A stretch of DNA of 64,000 nucleotides from Flavonifractor sp. An92 (GTDB taxonomy: Bacteria > Bacillota > Clostridia > Oscillospirales > Oscillospiraceae), in contig NZ_NFGZ01000002.1 of the NCBI RefSeq assembly GCF_002159175.1, forward strand, positions 230,429-294,428, read 5' to 3'. The notes under the pieces were generated by a model. That model did not search any database and had not been told where the DNA came from. It was given only the letters and a program-made list of their open reading frames with translations. Every line of letters starts with the position of its first letter. The stretch's first letter is position 1. Made by a program: the position numbers and the translations under genes. Below are positions 8,501 to 15,516 of the stretch, piece after piece.

Positions 8501-9066
8501 GAGATTATCTGGAGGCCCTGCTGGAGGAACAGCAGGAGCCGGAGCGGGAAACGCCCACATTGCCGGAAGAGCCGGCGGCGGGTGGAAGTTACCGGAGGGA
8601 CGGCGGAGAAGCGCCGGAGCGGAAGGAAGATACCTCTGCCGTCCAGCCGTTTGAGATAGAGAGGGAGCGGTCTGCCGCCCCGGATGGAGAGACGGCGCTG
8701 GAGGAACGGGCCGGGGCGGCGGAGTGGCTGCTGGAGACGGGCATGGGGCCCGCGGTGGTTTCCGGAGTGGAGACGATCCGGCGTGCGGCATCCGCAGCAG
8801 CGGAGCCGGCGGCGTCACACAGCGGCCGGGATGCCGGGGAAGCTGTGGCCGGGACGGAGCGTTGGAGCGGCACGGCGCTGTATGCGGACTTGGTTCGGCG
8901 TGAGGCGGCGGCTGCCTGGCCGGAGACAGCGGTCCAGCGCGCCCAGCCCATGCCCCTCAGCAAGCCGGGGAGCACGGCGGGGGGAGGAGCGATCACCCTG
9001 GCGGAGCTGGACCGGGCGGTCCAGCGGGACGCCCGGCGGTACGACAGCCCCTTCCCGCTCTACTGA
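8497..9066 (+). CDS. Low-complexity protein in the tape-measure position
   Basis: 189 residues, ATG 8497 overlapping the previous stop (ATGA). I do not recognise the family. It begins with a short helix (RDYLEALLEEQQ), continues with a long Glu/Pro/Ala/Gly-rich, probably disordered stretch, and ends with a helix containing ITLAELDRAVQRDARRYDS. In PBSX-type loci a tape measure of more than 1,000 residues with hydrophobic segments sits exactly here. This protein has neither that length nor those segments. It may be a miniature tape measure or an unrelated tail component. Confidence 0.6.
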   Translation: MRDYLEALLEEQQEPERETPTLPEEPAAGGSYRRDGGEAPERKEDTSAVQPFEIERERSAAPDGETALEERAGAAEWLLETGMGPAVVSGVETIRRAASAAAEPAASHSGRDAGEAVAGTERWSGTALYADLVRREAAAAWPETAVQRAQPMPLSKPGSTAGGGAITLAELDRAVQRDARRYDSPFPLY

Positions 9067-9078
9067 GGAGGGATGTTT

Positions 9079-9663
9079 GTGAAACTGAGCCCCATGCGCT
9101 ACAAGGACTTCATCTGGCCCCACAATCCCAGGACCTATGCCATCGAGTATGAGCGGGTCATAGCGGTGAACAAGGTGCCCTATGGGCGCTACCAGCTCCA
9201 GGACCTGGGGCCCACCCGGCGCATCCTGCGGGGGGAGGGGGAGTTCGTGGGCGAGGACGCCTACCGGACCTTTCAGGCCCTGGCCAGCGTGTTTTATCAG
9301 GAGGGGCCGGGGCTGCTGGTCCACCCGGTGTGGCAGTGCGCCAACGCCTACTTCGTGGAGCTCTCCCTGGCGCAGGAGCCCCGGGCCGACTATGTGCGCT
9401 ATACCTTCGCCTTCTGGGAGAGCTATGACGACTATGTACAGAGCCTGGCCCCGGCGGTGGGGAGTTCCTCTAGGACGGTGAGCGGCGGCGGCACCACGGC
9501 GGGTAGCACCACCACAGAGCGGTGGCACACCGTGCAGCGGGGGGACACCCTCTGGGGCATCGCCAACACCTACGGCCTGAGCCTCAACGCCCTCATTGTC
9601 CTCAATCCCCAGATCAAGAACCCCAACCTCATCTATGTGGGGCAGAAAGTGCGGGTGGCGTGA
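9079..9663 (+). CDS. LysM-domain baseplate protein (XkdP-like)
   Basis: About 194 residues. GTG 9079 is preferred because GAGGAGGG at 9065-9072 abuts ATG 9073, which remains possible. The N-terminal 130 residues form a gp53/XkdP-like baseplate domain. After a Ser/Thr/Gly linker the last 45 residues are a LysM module ([19 protein letters not shown]), which binds peptidoglycan. It would fasten the baseplate around the tube and contact the wall. The next gene starts at once (TGATG overlap). Confidence 0.85.
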   Translation: MKLSPMRYKDFIWPHNPRTYAIEYERVIAVNKVPYGRYQLQDLGPTRRILRGEGEFVGEDAYRTFQALASVFYQEGPGLLVHPVWQCANAYFVELSLAQEPRADYVRYTFAFWESYDDYVQSLAPAVGSSSRTVSGGGTTAGSTTTERWHTVQRGDTLWGIANTYGLSLNALIVLNPQIKNPNLIYVGQKVRVA

Positions 9664-10604
9664 TGGAGTGCTGGGTGACCGATTATCAGGGTAAAAAATG
9701 GGACCTGCCGCCCCGGACGGCTTGGCGCTTCACCTATACGGCGGGGAGCCCCTGCGACTCCTTCCAGGTGGAGTGCCTGTGGGGCGAGGAGCGGGAGGAC
9801 GGCTTGGCCGACCTGGTGTATTTCGGCGCGTCGGAGAAGGGGGAGCGGGTGTTCACCGGCCTGGTGGACGAGTGCGAGTGTACCTGGGATGAAAACGGCA
9901 GCCGCCTGACCATCAGTGGCCGGGGGATGGCCGCCCGGCTGCTGGACAACGAGGCCAAGGGAGCCGACTACCAGGTGGCCACCCTGGCCGACCTCCTGCG
10001 GGACCATGTGACCCCCTACGGCATTACCGCCGTGGGGGGTGAGGACCTGCCCCATGTGGCCGGGTTCTCGGTGGAGACCGGGAGCAGCGAGTGGACGGTG
10101 GTGGAAAACTTTGTGCGCTACTACGGTGGACGGGAGCCTCGATTCGACCGGCAGGGGCGGTTGATCCTCACCGGCTGGCAGAGCGGTGTGCAAAAAAAGC
10201 TGGGGAGCGACTGCCCGGTGACCTCCGCCGTGCTGCGGGACAAGCGATACGGGGTGTTGTCCCAGGTGCTGGTGCGCAATCCAAACGACCAGGGGGAGCA
10301 GACGGTTTCCAACACGGAATTCCGGAACCGGGGCGGTATGCGCCGCCAAGTGCTCACCATGCCCCGGAAAAGCGGTTACGAGGCCATGCGCTACCGGGCG
10401 GACTACCAGCTTCAGCGCTCCGCCGAGGAGCAGCGGCGGCTCATTCTGCGTTCGCCCCGGGCTTTCCTGGCCTTTCCGGGGGATGTGGTGGAGCTGGAGC
10501 TGGTCCGCCCCGGGCTGAACGGGCGCTGGCGGGTGTGGGAGAGCACCTGCGGCAGCGACGAGAAGGGAACTTACACTGAGCTGGAGCTGAGCCCGGTGGA
10601 CTGA
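9663..10604 (+). CDS. Baseplate hub protein (XkdQ/gpD-like)
   Basis: 313 residues from ATG 9663. The N-terminal beta domain (WDLPPRTAWRFTYTAGSPCD) and the long central region with DLLRDHVTPYGI and VVENFVRYYGGREPRFDRQG match late control/hub proteins, which form the trimeric hub at the tail tip in VgrG/gp27 style. Downstream are spike-like and gp25-like genes, as in PBSX. Confidence 0.8.
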   Translation: MECWVTDYQGKKWDLPPRTAWRFTYTAGSPCDSFQVECLWGEEREDGLADLVYFGASEKGERVFTGLVDECECTWDENGSRLTISGRGMAARLLDNEAKGADYQVATLADLLRDHVTPYGITAVGGEDLPHVAGFSVETGSSEWTVVENFVRYYGGREPRFDRQGRLILTGWQSGVQKKLGSDCPVTSAVLRDKRYGVLSQVLVRNPNDQGEQTVSNTEFRNRGGMRRQVLTMPRKSGYEAMRYRADYQLQRSAEEQRRLILRSPRAFLAFPGDVVELELVRPGLNGRWRVWESTCGSDEKGTYTELELSPVD

Positions 10605-10621
10605 GAGAGGGGAGAGACTTT

Positions 10622-10981
10622 ATGTGGCTTTCCGACCGGAGAAGGCCGGAGCGGGAGGGGGAGGAGCCCGTCCAGGTGGGGGTGGTGACTCTCCCAGGTG
10701 ACCCGGCGGGCGTTTGGACCGGCAGCGAGCGGCGGGACGCGGTGGTGTTTGGCCCGGCGGGGTATACCTGGGTCCCGGCGCCCGGACAGGAGGTGCTGGT
10801 GCTCAAGACCGGCGAGGGCTACTGCGTGGCGGGAGCGAAAAGCAGCGGCGAGCCGGGAGAAATCACCATCAGGAGCGGCGGCGGGGCGTCGGTGGTCCTC
10901 CACGCCGACGGCTCCATCGATTTGGCTGGAACAGAGCTGCGCTTCAACGGCGCACTGCTGGCCGGTGGAGAGGAGGAATAG
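10622..10981 (+). CDS. Small baseplate spike-like (OB-fold) protein
   Basis: 119 residues behind GAGAGGGGAGA. The glycine-rich beta sequence with VQVGVVTLPGD, a PGQEVLVLKTGEGYCVAG core and a repetitive ITIRSGGGASVVLHADGSID tail resembles the OB-fold and short beta-helix of gpV/XkdR-type spikes. It would tip the tube. It is shorter than most spikes, matching the compact locus. Confidence 0.65.
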   Translation: MWLSDRRRPEREGEEPVQVGVVTLPGDPAGVWTGSERRDAVVFGPAGYTWVPAPGQEVLVLKTGEGYCVAGAKSSGEPGEITIRSGGGASVVLHADGSIDLAGTELRFNGALLAGGEEE

Positions 10982-10982
10982 C

Positions 10983-11327
10983 ATGGAGCTGAAGCTGCGG
11001 GACGGGGACTATGTCCCCGACGGACAGGGCGGTGTGGAGCGGGTGGAGGGCGCTCGGGAGCTGCTGGAGCGGGTGCTGTGGAAGCTCACCGTGCGGCGGG
11101 GGAGCTTTCCGCTCCTGCCGGAGCTGGGCAGTCGCCTCTATCTCCTCCCCCGGGCCAAGCCCGGCGAGCGCTCCGCCCTGGCCGCCCAGTATGCCGCCGA
11201 AGCCCTGGCCGATGAGGCGGGTCTGGTGCTGAACACGGTCACTCTCACGGAGAGCGGAGGGACCAGCACCCTGCGCCTGGAGCTGGAGTGGCGGGGGGAG
11301 TCCTTCACGGTGGAGACCGTGCTGTAA
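10983..11327 (+). CDS. Baseplate wedge protein (gp25/gpW-like, XkdS)
   Basis: 114 residues, ATG 10983 after GGAGAGGAGG. Typical gp25-like features are a central helix GARELLERVLWKLTVRRGSFP followed by LPELGSRLYLLP and a C-terminal strand with a hydrophobic end. It would connect the sheath to the baseplate wedge. It precedes the J-like gene in the standard order. Confidence 0.8.
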   Translation: MELKLRDGDYVPDGQGGVERVEGARELLERVLWKLTVRRGSFPLLPELGSRLYLLPRAKPGERSALAAQYAAEALADEAGLVLNTVTLTESGGTSTLRLELEWRGESFTVETVL

Positions 11328-11339
11328 GGAGGGAGTACC

Positions 11340-12404
11340 ATCAAAACGATCCAAGAACTGTATGAAGAGATGCTGGAGACCTTCCAGACCGAGACGGGCA
11401 GTGCGCCCAGCGGCACCAGCGACCTGGCGGTGCGGCTGTATGCCGTGGCTGCCCAGGTCCATGCCCTGTACATCCAGGGGGAGTGGGTGGCCCGGCAGTG
11501 TTTTCCCCAGACCGCAGAGGGGGAGTATCTGGACCTCCATGCCGCCCTGCGGGGTGTAGAGCGGCGCTCGGCGGCCCGGGCCCAGGGAGTGATCGCCTTT
11601 GAAGTGAGCGGGACGGCCCAGACCTCCCTCACCATCCCAGCGGGCACCGTGTGCCTGACGGCGGGGCTGGTGCGGTTCGAGACCCTGGAGGGGGGTACCA
11701 TCCAGATCGGGGAGACCCAGGTTCTCATCCCTGCACAGGCGGTGGAGCCGGGGGAGGCGGGCAATGTGGCCGCCGGGACCATCCGCTCCATGTCGGTGGC
11801 CCCGGTGGGAGTGAGCATCTGTCACAACCCCCAGGCTTTTACCGGCGGCAGCGATGAGGAGGACGATGAAAGTCTCCGGGCCCGGGTGCTGGAGACCTAC
11901 CGGCGGCTCCCCAACGGCGCCAACGCCGCTTACTACCAACAGGAGGTCATGTCCTTCGAGGAGGTGGCAGCCGCTTCGGTCCTCTCCCGGGCCCGGGGCG
12001 TGGGGACGGTGGACGTGGTGGTGTCCACCGCTCAGGGCCTGCCCGGCGAGGAACTGTTGGAGGAGCTGCGGGCCCACTTTGAGGCCCGGCGGGAGATCGC
12101 GGTGGACGTGCAGGTCCGCGCGCCCGAGGCCCGGGAGGTGGAGGTGAATGTAGCGGTCTCTCCGGCGGAGGGGTACACCGCCGAGGAGGCCAAAGCTGCC
12201 GCCCGGACCGCGGTGGAGAGCTGGTTCGACGGCACCCGGCTGGGGCAGAGCATGCTGCGGGCTGAGCTGAGCAGCCGGATCTTTGCCGCCGGTGCGGTGG
12301 CCAACTGTGTGTTGACGGCTCCGGCGGAGGATATGGTCCTCGCCGCCGATGAGCTGCCCCGGCTGGGTGAGGTGACGGTGACCGACTTGGAGGTGGGCGC
12401 GTGA
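11340..12404 (+). CDS. Baseplate J-like protein (XkdT), apparent ATC start
   Basis: 354 residues if translation begins at ATC 11340, 344 from ATG 11370. GGAGGG at 11328-11333 is six bases from the ATC, and the residues in between (KTIQELYEEM) look like a genuine N-terminus, while ATG 11370 has no good ribosome site. The body is a J-type wedge: TETGSAPSGTSDLAVRLYAV near the N-terminus, a beta domain around IPAGTVCLTAG, and a C-terminal RARGVGTVDVVVSTAQGLPG region. It links baseplate hub and sheath. The stop overlaps the next GTG. Confidence 0.85.
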   Translation: MKTIQELYEEMLETFQTETGSAPSGTSDLAVRLYAVAAQVHALYIQGEWVARQCFPQTAEGEYLDLHAALRGVERRSAARAQGVIAFEVSGTAQTSLTIPAGTVCLTAGLVRFETLEGGTIQIGETQVLIPAQAVEPGEAGNVAAGTIRSMSVAPVGVSICHNPQAFTGGSDEEDDESLRARVLETYRRLPNGANAAYYQQEVMSFEEVAAASVLSRARGVGTVDVVVSTAQGLPGEELLEELRAHFEARREIAVDVQVRAPEAREVEVNVAVSPAEGYTAEEAKAAARTAVESWFDGTRLGQSMLRAELSSRIFAAGAVANCVLTAPAEDMVLAADELPRLGEVTVTDLEVGA

Positions 12405-12976
12405 GCTACGGCGAATACCTGAAGGCGCTTTTGGAGCCCATGGGGGTCTACCGCCTGGAGGGCACCCTCAACGGCGGCGAGCTGGACAGCATTGGCGCCG
12501 CCCTGGACGGGGTGGACGGGGATCTGGAGCACACCCAGCGAGAGATGATCCTCCTCACCGCCGAAGGCGAGGGACTGGAGGCGGTGGAGGCTCTTTTAAC
12601 TCGCCGCCCAGTGGCAGCCAGTCTGGAGGACCGGCGGGCCGCCCTGGCCGCCCTGCTGCGCATCGGCGGGGACAGCTTTACCCTGGCGGCCATCAACGAC
12701 ACCCTGCGGGGCTGCGGGGTGTATGCCCTGGCCAGCGAGACCGGCACACCGGGCTATGTGGAGGTGTCCTTCCCCAATGTGCCCGGCATCCCCGACGGCT
12801 TTGAGGAGCTGTGCAAGATCATCGAGGACATCCTGCCCGCCCATGTGGGCATCCAGTACGTCTATTGGTATGTGACCTGGGAGGAGCTGGAGCGGCGCTT
12901 TGCCACCTGGGGCGATTTGGAGGCCCTGGGGCTGACCTGGGGTGAGATCGAAAAGCTGGTGAAGGAGGAGCTATGA
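12401..12976 (+). CDS. Tail protein I-like baseplate protein (XkdU, DUF2313)
   Basis: 191 residues from GTG 12401 (GTGA overlap). The helical N-terminus (LLEPMGVYRLEGTLNGGEL) and the end with IIEDILPAHVGIQYVYWYVTW followed by acidic helices are typical of gpI/XkdU proteins that connect J to the fibres. The last residues repeat a T-W pattern (ATWGDLEALGLTWGEIEKL). It overlaps the fibre gene by four bases. Confidence 0.75.
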   Translation: MSYGEYLKALLEPMGVYRLEGTLNGGELDSIGAALDGVDGDLEHTQREMILLTAEGEGLEAVEALLTRRPVAASLEDRRAALAALLRIGGDSFTLAAINDTLRGCGVYALASETGTPGYVEVSFPNVPGIPDGFEELCKIIEDILPAHVGIQYVYWYVTWEELERRFATWGDLEALGLTWGEIEKLVKEEL

Positions 12977-13434
12977 GAGCAGAAGTGAAGAGAAGAGGTT
13001 TCATCGTCTATGAACTGGACGAGAACGACCGGATGTGGCAGGCGGTGGAGCAGCTGGCGCGCATGAGCGCCCAGACTCTGACGGATGAGCAGGCCATTCA
13101 GGTGGGAGCTCTGTTCCCGCGCTGGGCGGTGGGGGTGGAGTACCAGGCGGGGGAGCGCATCGCGGACGAGATGGGCAACCTCTACAAGGTGGTACAGGGG
13201 CACACCAGCCAGGCCGACTGGCCGCTGGACAGCACCCCCGCCCTCTATACCCCGCTGGGGGTGACGGAAGAGGACCCCGACGCCACCCCGGAGTGGAAGC
13301 AACCCACCGGCGCCCACGATGCCTACAACAAGGGAGACAAGGTGCTCTACCAGGGCAAGACCTACATTTCCCTCATCGACGGCAATACCTATTCCCCGGA
13401 TACTCCTGGCGACTTCTGGGAGGAAGTGGCCTGA
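12973..13434 (+). CDS. Short tail fibre with two carbohydrate-binding-like modules
   Basis: 153 residues. After a helical N-terminus (to about residue 45) two similar segments occur, VEYQAGERIADEMGNLYKVV and AYNKGDKVLYQGKTYISLID. Each has the Y-x-x-G-x-x-V-x-x-x-G-x-x-Y-x-x pattern of CBM5/12-type (chitin or sugar binding) modules. As the last gene of the cassette it is the likely receptor-binding fibre. It is very short for a myovirus fibre. Confidence 0.7.
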   Translation: MRAEVKRRGFIVYELDENDRMWQAVEQLARMSAQTLTDEQAIQVGALFPRWAVGVEYQAGERIADEMGNLYKVVQGHTSQADWPLDSTPALYTPLGVTEEDPDATPEWKQPTGAHDAYNKGDKVLYQGKTYISLIDGNTYSPDTPGDFWEEVA

Positions 13435-13440
13435 TAATAA

Positions 13441-13475
13441 GCCCCCGGCTCTGCGACGCAGAGCCGGGGGCGTTT
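13441..13475. terminator. Bidirectional terminator closing the phage-like cassette
   Basis: A perfect 14-bp stem (GCCCCCGGCTCTGC at 13,441-13,454 with its complement at 13,458-13,471) has a three-base loop and a short T run. It lies between the convergent fibre and ModE-like genes. Confidence 0.85.
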
Positions 13476-13479
13476 TGCG

Positions 13480-13827
13480 TTATTCCGCCGGACAATCCGG
13501 GAAGTGCTGGGAGAAGGCGTCCCGGGAGGCGTCTTTGGCCGCCTGCTCACAGGCGCGGAAGCGGCGCAGGACCTCGTACGCCTGGGGGGTGAGGGCGCTG
13601 CTGCCGCCGCTGACCCCGCCGGAGGCACTGTGGAGGAGGGCAAAGCCGAATTCCTGTTCTGCGGTGCGGACCATGCGCAGGGCCTTGGAGTAGGAGAGGT
13701 GCATCTCCCCCGCGGCCCGCACCAGGGAGCCACAGGCGGCCACCCGGTCCAGCAGCTCCGCCGGCCCCGGTCCGAAGAAACGGTTCCCTTTATCGTTTAA
13801 AAAATAAACCCGACAGGATTCTTTCAT
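13480..13827 (-). CDS. ModE-like molybdate-responsive regulator (DNA-binding domain only)
   Basis: 115 residues from ATG 13,827 (a TTG at 13,863 would add twelve residues). The winged helix has the ModE/LysR pattern: LLDRVAACGSLVRAAGEMHLSY, then SKALRMVRTAEQEFGFALLH, and a glycine-rich wing SGGVSGGSS. It lacks the MOP molybdate-binding domains of full ModE, as in the short ModE-type proteins common in Firmicutes. Its position beside a molybdenum hydroxylase operon, transcribed away from it, suggests it controls that operon or molybdenum metabolism. A TATAAT box lies on the minus strand at 13,880-13,875. Confidence 0.75.
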   Translation of the reverse strand: MKESCRVYFLNDKGNRFFGPGPAELLDRVAACGSLVRAAGEMHLSYSKALRMVRTAEQEFGFALLHSASGGVSGGSSALTPQAYEVLRRFRACEQAAKDASRDAFSQHFPDCPAE

Positions 13828-13848
13828 AAGGCAACGACCAACCTTCTT

Positions 13849-13880
13849 TTGACAAAATACCAAATCTCAAGGCTATTATA
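13849..13880 (+). promoter_or_regulatory. Candidate promoter region upstream of the molybdoenzyme operon (distal)
   Basis: TTGACA at 13,849-13,854 is followed after 19 bases by TATTAT at 13,874-13,879. The same AT-rich stretch read on the minus strand offers TATAAT at 13,880-13,875 for the ModE-like gene. The gap 13,828-14,160 contains no credible gene. Confidence 0.4.
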
Positions 13881-14070
13881 TCGTTATACTTTGAAAAATA
13901 CAACGTATAAAATAGAGAGGGGCGAGAAGAAAAAATCTGCATCCCCGAAAATCATCCAAAGACTCTACTGTCTTTCCAAGCTGGAATATCCGCCAAACAG
14001 AGACAGATGGAGTAGAATTGGAGACAAAACGAAAGGCTGACAAAGTGCCGAAGCGGCCTTGGAGGGGTGT

Positions 14071-14099
14071 TTGACAGAATTATATAAGTGTGATTAAAT
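14071..14099 (+). promoter_or_regulatory. Promoter of the molybdenum hydroxylase operon
   Basis: TTGACA at 14,071-14,076, a 17-base spacer, then TTAAAT at 14,094-14,099, about 60 bases before the first gene. The leader holds an inverted repeat, ATAGAAAACG at 14,116-14,125 with CGTTCTAT at 14,129-14,136, which may be an operator or a hairpin. Confidence 0.6.
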
Positions 14100-14160
14100 A
14101 AATGCACAGTTCAATATAGAAAACGCTTCGTTCTATTTTTGATCGAAAAGAGGGATCTGC

Positions 14161-15018
14161 ATGCAATATATCAACGCATCCTCGGCCCGGGAGGCGCTCG
14201 CCGCGCTGCTGGAGGCGGACGGCAGCGGTGTCATCGTGGCCGGCGCCACCGACCTGATGGTGGACTACAAGGCCGGTAAGGTGAAGAGCACCGTCTGGAT
14301 CGACGTGACCCGCGCGGCTGACCTGGTGGGCATCACCGAGGAGGACGGCAAGCTGGTCATCGGCGCGGCCACTACCCTGACCACCATCGCCCGCTCGCCG
14401 CTGGTGAAGAAGTACTTCCCGTCCCTGGCTCAGGGCTGCGGCACCGTGGGCTCCCTTCAGATCCGCAACTCCGCCACCCTGGTGGGCAACGTGGTCAGCG
14501 CCCAGCCCGCCGGTGACGGCGCCATGTCCCTGGCTCCCCTGGACCCCACTTTTACCGTGCTGTCCGCCGACGGCGAGCGGCAGCTCTCCATGGGGGAGAT
14601 GTACGCCGGCTTTGCCCGCAGCACCATCGACCACAGCCGGGAGCTGGTGACCAAGATCTCCATCCCCCTGCCCAAGCCCGGCGAGGCGGCCGCCTTTGTC
14701 CGGCTGGAGCTGCGCAAGTCCCTGTCCCTGCCCATGCTCAACTGCGCCGCCATGGTCCATGTGGAGGGCGGCAAGGTGACCTGGGCCCGGATCACCATGG
14801 CCCCTGTGGGCGTGGGTCCCGTCCGGGCCACTGCGGCGGAGGAGTACCTGGCCGGTCAGGAGCTGACCGACGAGGTCCTGGCCCGGGCCGGTGAGCTGGC
14901 CCTGGAGAACGCCAACCCCCGCAGCAACCCCCTGCGCGGCAGCCGGGAGTACCGTCTGGAGACCCTGCCGGTGATTGTCCGCCGGGCTCTGGAAGCGTGC
15001 CGGGCGCAGCTGAATTGA
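14161..15018 (+). CDS. Molybdenum hydroxylase FAD-binding subunit (XDH family)
   Basis: 285 residues, ATG 14,161. It is the medium subunit (XdhB/CoxM type) that passes electrons from the iron-sulfur subunit to FAD. FAD-site motifs are VAGATDLMVDYKAG near residue 27 and the GTVGSLQIRNSATLVGNV segment near residue 97, where this family usually has a pyrophosphate-binding T-GG-I-x-N-A. The CO-dehydrogenase flavoprotein C-terminal domain follows (ARITMAPVGVGPVRA). It is the first gene of a three-gene operon with short gaps. Confidence 0.93.
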   Translation: MQYINASSAREALAALLEADGSGVIVAGATDLMVDYKAGKVKSTVWIDVTRAADLVGITEEDGKLVIGAATTLTTIARSPLVKKYFPSLAQGCGTVGSLQIRNSATLVGNVVSAQPAGDGAMSLAPLDPTFTVLSADGERQLSMGEMYAGFARSTIDHSRELVTKISIPLPKPGEAAAFVRLELRKSLSLPMLNCAAMVHVEGGKVTWARITMAPVGVGPVRATAAEEYLAGQELTDEVLARAGELALENANPRSNPLRGSREYRLETLPVIVRRALEACRAQLN

Positions 15019-15035
15019 GAAAGGTGGAATGGAAC

Positions 15036-15509
15036 ATGGCAGAGCTGCATACGACCATCAACGGCGAGTACGTCGTCGCCGAGGTAGACCCCGACCAGTC
15101 CCTGGCCCAGTTTTTGCGGGAGAAGATGTATCTCACCGGCACCAAGATCGGCTGCGGCAAGGGTGAGTGCGGTGCTTGCACCATCATCATGGATGGCAAG
15201 GCGGTGACCTCCTGCATCATCCCGGTCCTGCGGGCCGAGGGCGCGGTCATTCAGACCATCGAGGGCGTGGCCCGGGGCGAGAAGCTCCACCCCCTTCAGG
15301 AGGAATTTGTGAATCAGGGCGCGGTGCAGTGCGGATTCTGTACCCCCGGCATGATCATGTCGGCCAAGGCCCTGCTGGACGAGAACCCGGAGCCTGAGAA
15401 GGAGGAGATCCGGGAGGCCCTGGGCGGCAATATCTGCCGCTGCACCGGCTATGTGAACATCGAGCGGGCCGTGGAAGCGGCGGCGGACCGGATGCGGAAA
15501 GGAGAGTGA
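15036..15509 (+). CDS. Molybdenum hydroxylase [2Fe-2S] subunit (XDH family)
   Basis: 157 residues from ATG 15,036, with AAGGTGGA upstream; an in-frame GTG at 14,997 would overlap the preceding gene. Two iron-sulfur sites are complete: a plant-ferredoxin-type cluster with C40, C45, C48 and C60, and the helical-domain cluster with C99, C102, C134 and C136 (NICRCTGY). It carries electrons from the molybdopterin subunit to FAD. Confidence 0.95.
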   Translation: MAELHTTINGEYVVAEVDPDQSLAQFLREKMYLTGTKIGCGKGECGACTIIMDGKAVTSCIIPVLRAEGAVIQTIEGVARGEKLHPLQEEFVNQGAVQCGFCTPGMIMSAKALLDENPEPEKEEIREALGGNICRCTGYVNIERAVEAAADRMRKGE

Positions 15510-15516
15510 GCGGCCC

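Larger units (their letters stand above)
181..13434 (+). mobile_element. Compact contractile phage-like element (PBSX/GTA-like head-tail cassette)
   Basis: Twenty co-directional, tightly packed or overlapping genes encode packaging, capsid, connector, sheath, tube, baseplate and fibre functions. The gene order matches PBSX-type myoviruses, but no large tape measure, holin, endolysin, integrase or replication gene lies inside. It is bounded by terminators at 55-100 and 13,441-13,475 and is followed directly by a host regulator. Whether more phage genes lie left of position 1 cannot be seen. Confidence 0.75.

Noticed and set aside
13849..14040. 63-residue plus-strand frame before the molybdenum hydroxylase operon
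   Set aside because: AT-rich regulatory region with promoter elements; no ribosome site and no recognisable protein.
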